28,878 bases of DNA from Gp7-AA10 sp035636095 (GTDB lineage Bacteria > Acidobacteriota > Thermoanaerobaculia > Gp7-AA8). Under the pieces are notes generated by a model that worked only from the letters and a program-made list of their open reading frames with translations, had not been told where the DNA came from and did no database searches. Positions within the stretch are counted from its first letter, which is position 1. The number at the start of each line of letters is the position of its first letter. The DNA lies in assembly GCA_035636095.1 (NCBI GenBank), contig DASPZU010000076.1, positions 1 through 28,878 of the forward strand, written 5' to 3'. This document shows positions 14,708-22,474 of the stretch, in pieces. Both the position numbers and the translations under genes were made by a program.

Positions 14708-15880
14708 GTGGACAGAGCGCTGCTCGATCGCTGGCGAGCTGATACGCCCGGGTGCGCGAATGTCATCCACCTGAGCAATGCCGGCGCGTCGCTGATGCCG
14801 AGGCCGGTGATCGATGCCATGGTCGGGCACATCAATCGCGAAGCGAATTTTGGCGCATACGAGAGTGCCGATGACGCCGCTGATGCGGTCCAGCGGAGTT
14901 ACGCAAACGTTGCTGAGCTGTTGGGCGCACAGCCGCGCAACGTCGCCGTCGTCGAGAACGCCACCGTCGCGTTTTTCCAGGCGCTCTCAGCGTTCGATTT
15001 CAAGGCCGGCGACGTCGTCGTCACAACGCGCAACGACTACATCTCGAATCAGCTGGCCTACCTTTCGCTGGCCAAGCGGCAGGGAGTCGAGATTCGCCGT
15101 GCCGACGATCTCGAATCGGGCGGTGTCGATCCGCAATCCGTTCGCGATCTGCTGCGCGATCCCAAAGTGCGATTGCTGGCGGTCACCTGGGTCCCCACAA
15201 ACTCCGGACTCATCCAACCGGTCGAGCGCCTCGGACAAATCGCACAGGAAGCGCGCGTGCCGTATCTCGTCGACGCCTGCCAGGCCGTTGGTGAGCTTGC
15301 CATCGACGTCTCGCGGCTTCGATGCGATTTTCTTTCGGCGACAGCCCGCAAATTTCTGCGCGGGCCGCGCGGCATCGGCTTTCTCTACATCGCGGATGGC
15401 GTGCTCGAGCGCAACGCTGCTCCGCTCTACATCGACATGCGCGGCGCATCGTGGATGACTGCCGATTCCTATGAGCTGGCGCCCGACGCTCGCCGCTTCG
15501 AGAATTGGGAGTTCTCCTATGCTCTGCTTCTCGGACTCGGCGCGGCGGCGCGATACGCCATCGATGCCGGCATCGATCGCTGCAGCGAGCGAGCATTAAT
15601 GTTAGCTAATAAATTGCGCGATAAATTATCACGATTCGCGCGGGTGCTCGACCGCGGTCAGAGATGTGCCGCCATCGTCACGGCAGACTTCGGGCGAAAC
15701 GCATCCGAGATCGTGACCGCGCTGCGCAAGCAGAATATCAATGCCTCGGCCACCTTTCGGGCGTGGGCCATCCTCGACATGACCGACAAGCGCGCCGAAT
15801 CGGCGCTTCGACTTTCGCCGCACTACTACAACACCGAAGAGGAAATCGACATCGCGACGGAGGCGCTGAGAAAGTTATGA
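14708..15880 (+). CDS. Class V (cysteine desulfurase-like) PLP-dependent aminotransferase
   Basis: 390 residues with the class V fold. VIHLSNAGASLMPRPVI is the typical opening; YLVDACQAVGEL has the Asp (D189) that contacts the PLP ring nitrogen, and FLSATARKFLRGPRGIGFLY carries the Schiff-base Lys (K215). It is close to SufS/CsdA- and isopenicillin-epimerase-like enzymes, but no active-site Cys loop typical of desulfurases is evident, so the reaction is uncertain (lyase, transaminase or epimerase). The start is a GTG with a TANNNT box 6 bases upstream. It overlaps the NTF2-like gene (ATGA), so the two probably act together. An AT-rich patch with three TTA codons (15597-15635) differs from the rest of the gene. 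Confidence 0.87.
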   Translation: MDRALLDRWRADTPGCANVIHLSNAGASLMPRPVIDAMVGHINREANFGAYESADDAADAVQRSYANVAELLGAQPRNVAVVENATVAFFQALSAFDFKAGDVVVTTRNDYISNQLAYLSLAKRQGVEIRRADDLESGGVDPQSVRDLLRDPKVRLLAVTWVPTNSGLIQPVERLGQIAQEARVPYLVDACQAVGELAIDVSRLRCDFLSATARKFLRGPRGIGFLYIADGVLERNAAPLYIDMRGASWMTADSYELAPDARRFENWEFSYALLLGLGAAARYAIDAGIDRCSERALMLANKLRDKLSRFARVLDRGQRCAAIVTADFGRNASEIVTALRKQNINASATFRAWAILDMTDKRAESALRLSPHYYNTEEEIDIATEALRKL

Positions 15881-16308
15881 GAGATCTCGATTCCATCATC
15901 GCGGCCATGTACGAATCGGTCTGCTTCGAAGCGGGCCAGGGTGTCGATTGGAAAAGGCAGGAGCAGATCTTCGCACCGGGCGCGCGCATGGTGCGCGTGA
16001 ACGACGACGGCGTCTTCGAATTCGACTTGGACTCCTATCGCGTCAACTTCGAATCGATGATCGCCTCCGGCGAGATGCCCAGCTTCTGGGAGGGCGAATT
16101 GTGGCGCGAGACGCGGCAGTTCGACGATGTGGCGCATGTGCTCAGCGCCTACGAGACGCGACGCACCCGCAATGGCAAAGTGCTCAACCGTGGAGTGAAC
16201 AGCATTCAGCTCTTCCGACGCGACGGTCGCTGGTGGATCAGCGCGATGATTTGGCGGCGGGAGGGGCGGGAAGTTCGGATTCCGGATGGGCTCTCCCGTC
16301 AGCGCTGA
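15877..16308 (+). CDS. NTF2/SnoaL-like protein
   Basis: 143 residues from ATG 15877. It has an alpha+beta cone fold pattern: an N-terminal helix (LDSIIAAMYESVCFEAG), WKRQEQIFAPGARMV, then strands ending in NRGVNSIQLFRRDGRWWISAMIWRRE, as in DUF4440/SnoaL-like proteins. Members can be small enzymes (isomerases, cyclases) or ligand-binding proteins. Overlap with the aminotransferase stop (ATGA) shows translational coupling and suggests a shared substrate. Its last 71 bases overlap the end of the convergent GGDEF-EAL gene. Confidence 0.78.
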   Translation: MRDLDSIIAAMYESVCFEAGQGVDWKRQEQIFAPGARMVRVNDDGVFEFDLDSYRVNFESMIASGEMPSFWEGELWRETRQFDDVAHVLSAYETRRTRNGKVLNRGVNSIQLFRRDGRWWISAMIWRREGREVRIPDGLSRQR

Positions 16309-18517
16309 GGAGGACCGGCGCGCTTTCCAGCGGCTTGCCGTAGTAGAAGCCCTGGCCCAGTTCCGATCCCAGCGCACGCAGTTGATCGACTTGCGCTCCG
16401 GTCTCGACTCCTTCCGCAATCACTTTCAATCCTAGAGCGTGGCCTAACGCGATGATCGCCTCCACGATGGCGCTGTCGGGACCCTGGAGTGCGATTCCGT
16501 CGACAAACGATTTGTCGATCTTCAGCAGATTGACAGGAAAGCGCTTCAGATAGGCCAGGCTCGAGAAGCCGGTGCCGAAATCGTCAATGGCCAGTTGCAC
16601 GCCCAGGGATTTGAGCCTGGTGAGAATCTCGATTGTGGTTTCGGCGCCTTCCATCGCCACCGATTCCGTGATTTCCAGGATCACGTCTCCGGCGTTGATC
16701 CCGGTCTTCTTCAGGACCTCGGAAACCTCCTCGATCAGCGTGGCCTGCTGGAAGTGCCGGCCCGACAAATTCACCGAGACCATCAGCGCCAGATCGGGCC
16801 GGTATTTGTCCTGCCACTCTTTGGCCTGGCGACATGCTTCGTACAACACCCACCGGCCGATCGCCAAAATGAGGCCGGTCTCCTCGGCCACCGCGATGAA
16901 TTCTGTCGGCGAGACCAGTCCGCGCTCGGGATGTTCCCATCGCACCAGCGCCTCCATCCCGACCAGGTTTCCGCTCTCGATCTCGACTTCCGGCTGATAG
17001 TAGACGCGCAGCTCGCCCTTTTCGATCGCGCGCCGCAGCTCGGTCTCGAGCTCGAGGCGCCGAATCGCGGCCAGGTCCATGGTCGGATCGAAAATCTCGT
17101 AGCGCGCTTTGCCGCGCGTCTTGGCCTGATACATCGCGATGTCGGAATGGCGGATCAAATTCACGGGCGAATCGTCGCGTTCACTGAACGCGATCCCGAT
17201 GCTGACGGTGCTGAAGACTTCGTGCGGTCCAAGCTTGAACGATGATCCGAACGCCATGAGAAGCTTTTTGGCGAGATCGGCAGCGCGTTCGCGCACTCCG
17301 GCATCGGCCAGAAGAATGGTGAACTCATCACCGCTGATCCGCGCCGCCAGTTCTCTCTCGCCCAGGGCATCGCTGATGCGCTTGCCGGCAGCGATCAGCA
17401 ATTGATCGCCCACCACGTGCCCGAGGCTGTCATTGACGACTTTGAACAGATCGAGATCGAGGAAGAGAACTCCCAGCGTGTTGCCGGTTTTTCTGGCCAG
17501 GTCCAATTCGGCCTCCAGCCGCTCGGTGAAGAGTCTTCGATTGGGAAGCTGCGTCAGCGCATCGTGCATGGCCTGGTAGGTGAGAGTGCGCTCAGCTTCC
17601 GCGCGATCGAGGTCCAGCCGAAACAGCAGCCGGCCGCTCCATCCGATCAACAGCGCGAAGACCGTCATGAGCAGGATGACCAGCAGCCACATCTCGAATT
17701 CAGGATCGACCAGGCGCGTGCTGTAAGTCTGGTGACGGATCCAACCGAGCGCCGCGGGGATGATGAGCACCGCCGGCAGCAGGCGGCGCAGCATCACGCC
17801 GCCACTGCTCTCGCTCAGAAACACGGCCATCAATCCGTGTGCCGGTCTTGCGAACATGACGCCGATTGCCACTACCAGAAAACTTGCAGCGGCGTGCAAC
17901 GCCATCGGAATGTAAGCGCCGATGCCGTAGAAGGACTTCACGCCGTAGGCGTATCCCATCAGCGCCAGAAGCGAAGACATGGCAGCCGCGATGGTCAGAA
18001 ATTGCGAGGGCCACCAGCGGCTCAGCCGCCGATCGATGTTCATCAAGGCCAGACCGAGGAGGAGAAAATTGAGGGCAGTGTTAGGCGCCATCTGATTCGG
18101 CAGGCCGAAATCGCTGCCGCCGAGCTTGTCGGCGAAAAAAAGCTGGTCGATGTGAAGATTGATCGGTGTCATCAGCGCCAAAATCTTGATGAGCCCGATC
18201 GCGGACGCGATCATCGCGAGAGCTTCGCCGATTCGATGGCGCGCTTTCCCGACTTGCTCGCGCGAGAGGAGGGCGAGCGAAAGTCCCAACAGGATGAAGC
18301 CGATCGCGGTCATCGGATTCATCGCCACCAGCCCGGGGACGATCCGCTTCAGAACCTCGATATCAGCGGACCAGCCATAAAGAACGAGCACTCCCACCAC
18401 GATCGGGATCGCGGTTGTGACGTGCTCCAACTCTCGCACAACTGTGACGAATGGTGGCGGCGCCGCGGCCGGCTCCGTAAGGGTGGCCATCTGTCGTTCC
18501 GCCAACGGACGCAGCAA
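16238..18517 (-). CDS. Membrane GGDEF-EAL cyclic-di-GMP regulator
   Basis: 759 residues. The N-terminal ~300 residues hold about eight transmembrane helices (a MASE-like sensor without a named family). Then comes a GGDEF domain with the signature as SGDEF (395-399); NDSLGHVVGDQLL is intact, so cyclase activity is possible, and no RxxD inhibitory site is seen in the usual place. The EAL domain has EALVRW (522-527), the EITES, DDFGTG and LKIDKSFV motifs and EGVET, all residues needed for phosphodiesterase activity. The start is a TTG at 18517 with AGAAGG 8 bases upstream; ATG 18490 is the alternative. It probably turns over c-di-GMP in response to a membrane signal. Confidence 0.9.
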   Translation of the reverse strand: MLRPLAERQMATLTEPAAAPPPFVTVVRELEHVTTAIPIVVGVLVLYGWSADIEVLKRIVPGLVAMNPMTAIGFILLGLSLALLSREQVGKARHRIGEALAMIASAIGLIKILALMTPINLHIDQLFFADKLGGSDFGLPNQMAPNTALNFLLLGLALMNIDRRLSRWWPSQFLTIAAAMSSLLALMGYAYGVKSFYGIGAYIPMALHAAASFLVVAIGVMFARPAHGLMAVFLSESSGGVMLRRLLPAVLIIPAALGWIRHQTYSTRLVDPEFEMWLLVILLMTVFALLIGWSGRLLFRLDLDRAEAERTLTYQAMHDALTQLPNRRLFTERLEAELDLARKTGNTLGVLFLDLDLFKVVNDSLGHVVGDQLLIAAGKRISDALGERELAARISGDEFTILLADAGVRERAADLAKKLLMAFGSSFKLGPHEVFSTVSIGIAFSERDDSPVNLIRHSDIAMYQAKTRGKARYEIFDPTMDLAAIRRLELETELRRAIEKGELRVYYQPEVEIESGNLVGMEALVRWEHPERGLVSPTEFIAVAEETGLILAIGRWVLYEACRQAKEWQDKYRPDLALMVSVNLSGRHFQQATLIEEVSEVLKKTGINAGDVILEITESVAMEGAETTIEILTRLKSLGVQLAIDDFGTGFSSLAYLKRFPVNLLKIDKSFVDGIALQGPDSAIVEAIIALGHALGLKVIAEGVETGAQVDQLRALGSELGQGFYYGKPLESAPVLLSADGRAHPESELPAPPAAKSSR

Positions 18518-18560
18518 TTCTCTGACCTTCTCGGCATCTAATTCGCAATCAATGACTTAC

Positions 18561-18839
18561 ATGGCGAAACGATGGTCACAACGCGTCACCGAGACCAGCA
18601 ACGCGCTCGATCTCGAGCGGGGTGTCTTCTCCAAAGAAGACCCGCGCGCCATCGCCCGATCATTGAAACGATCGGCGGAACGCAGCCGGCGGCGGAAGAG
18701 TGATTCGTACCGCTCGGCGATGTCGATGCTCACCTTCTACATCAATCGCGCGGGCAGGAAGTTACCGAAGCCACGACTCACGAAGCTCGAACGCGCAAAG
18801 AAAGAATTGCGCGCGCTCTATCGGCGTCCGGCTCGATAG
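18561..18839 (+). CDS. DUF3175 protein
   Basis: 92 residues from ATG 18561 (ATG 18552 adds three residues). The sequence SQRVTETSNALDLERGVF, then IARSLKRSAERSRRRKSD and SMLTFYINRAGRKLP, is characteristic of DUF3175, small basic proteins of unknown function found in many Proteobacteria and Acidobacteria. The high Lys/Arg content suggests binding to nucleic acid. It is divergent from the GGDEF-EAL gene and overlaps the end of the convergent OPT gene by 22 bases. No Shine-Dalgarno site is seen. Confidence 0.88.
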   Translation: MAKRWSQRVTETSNALDLERGVFSKEDPRAIARSLKRSAERSRRRKSDSYRSAMSMLTFYINRAGRKLPKPRLTKLERAKKELRALYRRPAR

Positions 18840-20668
18840 AGCAGCGCGCAGACGCTGACGACAATCACGATGCCGAGCACGACCGCGGGCGCGCCAGTCA
18901 GATACCTGAAATCCTTCGCGGCGAAGTGGACTGAGGCCAGTGTCTGGCGGAGGCTGACCCACTTCGTCCCCGCCGCGATGAGAAACGCGATCAGAACGCC
19001 GGCCAGACCTTCGCCGGCGATCATGCCGCTGGCTGCCAGAACTCCAGTATCGGTTTCGGATACTTTTTCTTTGCGGCGCGCCTCGACGATGCGATGGACA
19101 ATTCCTCCGACATAGACAGGCATCAACGTTCCGAGCGGAAGATAGATCCCGACCGCAAACGACAAGCCGGGAAGACCGGCGATCAGCGCGCAGATCGAGA
19201 GCGCTGCGCCGCTTCCGACCAAACCCCACGGGAGCGAGCCGGCCAGCACGCCTTCGATGACCGTTTTCATCAGCGTTGCCTGCGGGGCCGCCAGCTCCGC
19301 GGAACCGAACGTGAATGCTTTCCCGAGCAGCAGCACCGTGGCCGCGACGGCCCAGCACGCGAACGCCGCGCCGATGAACTGACCGAGCTGCTGACGCGCG
19401 GGCGTTGCACCGACCAGATAGCCTGTTTTCAGATCCTGCGAGATATCGCCGGCTTTCGAGGCCGCAATGCAAACAACCGTGCCGACGGTGAGAATAGCCG
19501 CACGCGCGGAGGGATCGCGCCACCCAAGTGCCACGAAGACAACCGCCACGCCTAACAACGTCACCAGCGTCATCGCCGAAGTCGGATTCGATGAGACACC
19601 GATCAGGCCGACGATTCTCGACGAGACCACCACGAAGCAGATCCCGAAGATCGCCACGCCCAACGCGGCGATCACGCGAGGGAACAAAGTCATATTGCCA
19701 GCCAGAAGATTGGGCACCGCCACCAGCGTCACGATGACTGCGATCGGCACAACCACGACCACCCAGCCCGGGACGTCGCGGTCGGTGCGATCAGAGGACG
19801 CCGTTTCCGTTGATGATGCGCGCAACCCTCGAACGACGGCGCGGAATGACGTGACCATCGTCGGCAACGCACGGGCGACGGCCACCAGACCGGCGGCAGC
19901 CACGGCACCGGCTCCGATGTAGCGAACATGACGCGACCAGATCTGCGTCGCCGTCATCGTCGCGACTGCGCCGGTGCCGTAGATGGCGATCAATGGCGTG
20001 AGAACAACCGCCGAGATGAGGCTGCCCGACACGAGAATCGACGATTGGCGATAACCGAGGATGTAACCGACGGCCAGGAGAGCGGGGGCGATCTCCAGCG
20101 CGAGGTCTGCTTTGGGCAGCACCGGCAGATGCACCGTCAGCGTCGACGGAATCAGCACCAGGGCTCCGATCGCAATCTTGATCACCGCGCCGACGGCAAG
20201 GCCGATGAAGATCCAGCGGCCGCCGCCCGACTGCGCCGACGTCGTCGCGCGCAGCACCTGGGCGCACGCGGTCCCCTCCGGGTACGGCAATTCATCTGCG
20301 GAACGGACGATCAGCAGACGACGCAGCGGCACCATGGCGGCGATCCCGAGAAATCCGCCCAGCAGCGCCAGGATCGCCACTTGCCACATCGGGGGCGCCA
20401 TGCCCCATAGAAACAGCGCCGGAATCGTGAAGATCGTTCCGGTGGCGAGCGAGGAGCTGGCAGAGCCGATCGTCTGCGAGATGTTCGCTTCCAGGATCAC
20501 ATCGCGCTGCCGCAGGAGGCGAAACAGCGCTACCGTCAGAACGGCGATCGGAATCGAAGTCGATACCGTCAGCCCGACGCGGAGGCCGAGATAGGCGTTG
20601 GCAGCGCCGAAGATGATGCCGAAGACGATTCCGGCGATGGCGGCGCGGAGCGTGAATTCGGCGTTCAC
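18818..20668 (-). CDS. OPT-family oligopeptide / metal-chelate transporter
   Basis: 616 residues from GTG 20668, with about 14-16 transmembrane segments. The family signature SADELPYPEGTACAQVLRA lies near residue 130, and AYLGLRVGLTVSTSIP is the conserved first helix. OPT transporters import small peptides or siderophore/metal-chelates using the proton gradient. A TAGACT box 7 bases before GTG 20668 supports this start over longer in-frame options (up to 20746), whose extra residues are polar and lack homology. No peptidase or siderophore gene is next to it, so the substrate is unknown. Confidence 0.9.
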   Translation of the reverse strand: MNAEFTLRAAIAGIVFGIIFGAANAYLGLRVGLTVSTSIPIAVLTVALFRLLRQRDVILEANISQTIGSASSSLATGTIFTIPALFLWGMAPPMWQVAILALLGGFLGIAAMVPLRRLLIVRSADELPYPEGTACAQVLRATTSAQSGGGRWIFIGLAVGAVIKIAIGALVLIPSTLTVHLPVLPKADLALEIAPALLAVGYILGYRQSSILVSGSLISAVVLTPLIAIYGTGAVATMTATQIWSRHVRYIGAGAVAAAGLVAVARALPTMVTSFRAVVRGLRASSTETASSDRTDRDVPGWVVVVVPIAVIVTLVAVPNLLAGNMTLFPRVIAALGVAIFGICFVVVSSRIVGLIGVSSNPTSAMTLVTLLGVAVVFVALGWRDPSARAAILTVGTVVCIAASKAGDISQDLKTGYLVGATPARQQLGQFIGAAFACWAVAATVLLLGKAFTFGSAELAAPQATLMKTVIEGVLAGSLPWGLVGSGAALSICALIAGLPGLSFAVGIYLPLGTLMPVYVGGIVHRIVEARRKEKVSETDTGVLAASGMIAGEGLAGVLIAFLIAAGTKWVSLRQTLASVHFAAKDFRYLTGAPAVVLGIVIVVSVCALLYRAGRR

Positions 20669-20675
20669 CGCCGGC

Positions 20676-20681
20676 AGTCTA
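20676..20681 (-). promoter_or_regulatory. -10-like box (TAGACT) upstream of the OPT gene
   Basis: On the minus strand TAGACT is followed by seven bases and the GTG start at 20668. A GGAGG just upstream of the box is too far from the GTG (14 bases) to serve as a Shine-Dalgarno site. Confidence 0.45.
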
Positions 20682-20763
20682 TCCTCCCTCACCTGGCGAT
20701 GGTTTGACCGGCGCTGAGGGCCACGACGATAATCGGCTCTTCCCAATAGCGAAAGGAGTTTGC

Positions 20764-21500
20764 ATGAAGACGAAAGCCTGGTTCGTCGGGCTCGCGATCA
20801 TCACAATCACGGTCGGCGTAATCCTCATTTTCGGCAGCACTCAAAGACTCACAGCAATCCGATCTGGTCTCGCGACGGCCGAACCATTTATTACCGCGAC
20901 GACACACTCGGTCCGCCGGATATCTATCGGTGGACGCTTGGCGAGGATCACGGAACGCTGATCTATCAAGGCTCCGGTGTCGAGCAGCCTGAGGACGTGT
21001 CGCCGGATGGAAAGTGGATGCTGTTCGTTTCCTATAACCGGCCGGCCAGCAGCGATGTTTGGCTGATGCCGCTCAATCCGCCCGGACCGGCCAAACCGCT
21101 CATCGCAACCCCGTTCAATGAGTGGTTTCCTCGCTTTTCCCCCGATGGAAAATGGATCGCATATCAATCGGACGTCTCGGGACGTGCCGAGGTGTACCTG
21201 CGAGCATTTGAAGGTTCGGGATTGACGATGCGAATCTCAAAGGATGGCGGGACACGTCCACGCTGGCGAGCCGATTGTAAGGAGCTGTTCTTTCTTGCTT
21301 CGGACGGAAAATTCATGAGTGTCGCAATCCACGGCGGCGTGCCGGTCGGAGTTCCGCGCACGTTGTTTCAATCGCGAAATGCAGTCGACTTCGAGCCGGC
21401 CGCTGACGGTGCGCGTTTCTTGGTACAAATCGAAGATCAGCCGCTGGACCCTCCCGTGCATCTCCTGATCAACTGGCCGGCGCGCCTGAAATCGAACTGA
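20764..21500 (+). pseudogene. PD40/TolB-like beta-propeller remnant, frameshifted
   Basis: AAAGGAG lies 5 bases before ATG 20764, which encodes a single hydrophobic segment (AWFVGLAIITITVGVILIFG) and stops at 20961 in frame 1. From about 20850 a different frame encodes the end of a PD40 propeller: NPIWSRDGRTIYYRD, EDVSPDGKWMLFVSYN, RFSPDGKWIAYQSDVSGRAE and ELFFLASDGKFMSVAI. Such propellers form the C-terminus of TolB-like proteins and of many acidobacterial Ser/Thr kinases. The upstream part is missing, so a deletion has probably joined an unrelated TM start to this tail out of frame. The tail's stop overlaps the amidase start (TGATG). A sequencing error is a simpler, less likely explanation because most of the propeller is absent. 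Confidence 0.7.
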
Positions 21501-22462
21501 TGATCGTCCCACTTCTCTTCGCCGCGAGCATCACGCTGCACCACGTGATGAAAGTGGAGCAGCCCTTTGAGTCCGCCGCCGTGTCGTGGACTGCTGACTC
21601 GGCGGTTGCTGTCCGCGTCCGCGTTTCCGACGACGGCCACACATGGTCGGATTGGATGCCGGTCGCGATCGATGACGACAGCAGCGATCCGTCGGCCGGC
21701 CGTTACCTCTCCGCGATTGCGCACTTCGGTTCAGCGAAACGCTACGCTGAATACACCTTCGACGGCGCGGTCGACCGCGTCAGCGTGGTTATGTTCCCGC
21801 CCAGTGTGGGGACGGACTTCAGCCCGTCCGGCCGGCTAAAGCCGGCCGCTACACTCACCGTTCGCTCGCGAACGGATTGGGGTTGTCCCGACGGCGAAAA
21901 TTCGCCGCTGTGGACACCGCAACACACGGTCGTCACGCACGCGGTGGTGCATCACACCGCCGGCGCCAACAGCGTCGCGAGCTGGGACGCCGAGCTTCGC
22001 AACATCTGGTATCTGCACACATTCACGAACGGCTGGGGCGATATCGGCTACAACTACCTGATCGATCCGAACGGGACGATCTACGAAGGGCGGGCGGGTG
22101 GGGAGGGGATCATCGGCGCGCATTTTTCGTGTCGCAACTCCAACACCGTCGGCGTCGCGCTTCTGGGCACCTTCACCGGCACGCCGCCGACTGACGCCGC
22201 GCTCGCGACTCTGCGACAGTTGCTGACAGAATTGTGCCGAAAGAACGGAATCGATCCCACTGCGATCGTGCACCATCCCTCCTCCGGCCTCAACCTTCCC
22301 ACCATCCTCGGCCATCGCGATGGCAACGTTCCTGGTGCGACTTGCACGATTACCGAGTGTCCCGGCGATGTTCTCTATTCAATGCTGACAGTGATGCGCT
22401 CACAACTCTTCGAAATTCTCAACACGCCCATACCGCCGCGGCGACGGGCAGCACGACCTTAG
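21500..22462 (+). CDS. Secreted N-acetylmuramoyl-L-alanine amidase (amidase_2 / PGRP-like)
   Basis: 320 residues. A short hydrophobic N-terminus suggests export. Residues 15-100 form a beta-rich domain (VRVRVSDDGHTWSDW) common before PGRP amidases. The catalytic domain runs from about 122 to 300 with HAVVHHTAGANS (H151/H152), GWGDIGYNYLID, GEGIIGAHFSCRNSNTVGVALLG, ILGHRDGN (H272) and ITECPGD (C287), the zinc-binding triad of active PGRPs. It cleaves the amide between the muramic acid and the stem peptide. Residues 102-119 are encoded by a palindromic repeat sitting between the two domains. The start overlaps the propeller remnant's stop. C-terminal PRRRAARP is a short basic tail. Confidence 0.88.
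   Translation: MIVPLLFAASITLHHVMKVEQPFESAAVSWTADSAVAVRVRVSDDGHTWSDWMPVAIDDDSSDPSAGRYLSAIAHFGSAKRYAEYTFDGAVDRVSVVMFPPSVGTDFSPSGRLKPAATLTVRSRTDWGCPDGENSPLWTPQHTVVTHAVVHHTAGANSVASWDAELRNIWYLHTFTNGWGDIGYNYLIDPNGTIYEGRAGGEGIIGAHFSCRNSNTVGVALLGTFTGTPPTDAALATLRQLLTELCRKNGIDPTAIVHHPSSGLNLPTILGHRDGNVPGATCTITECPGDVLYSMLTVMRSQLFEILNTPIPPRRRAARP
21803..21855 (+). repeat. Palindromic repeat (AGTGTGG...CTACACT) inside the amidase gene
   Basis: The 53-base element has imperfect inverted ends (AGTGTGG and CTACACT, with one G-T wobble). Inside are two hairpins: GGACGG/CCGTCC (21810-21829) and a perfect 8-base stem GGCCGGCT-AA-AGCCGGCC (21830-21847). It is read through in frame as an inter-domain linker. Its ends match those of the hairpin at 25845-25880. 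Confidence 0.65.
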
Positions 22463-22474
22463 CGAGGCGTTGAT

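Noticed and set aside
17402..18541. A 379-residue plus-strand open frame opposite the sensor part of the GGDEF-EAL gene.
   Set aside because: His/Gln/Arg-rich shadow of transmembrane codons; no motif.
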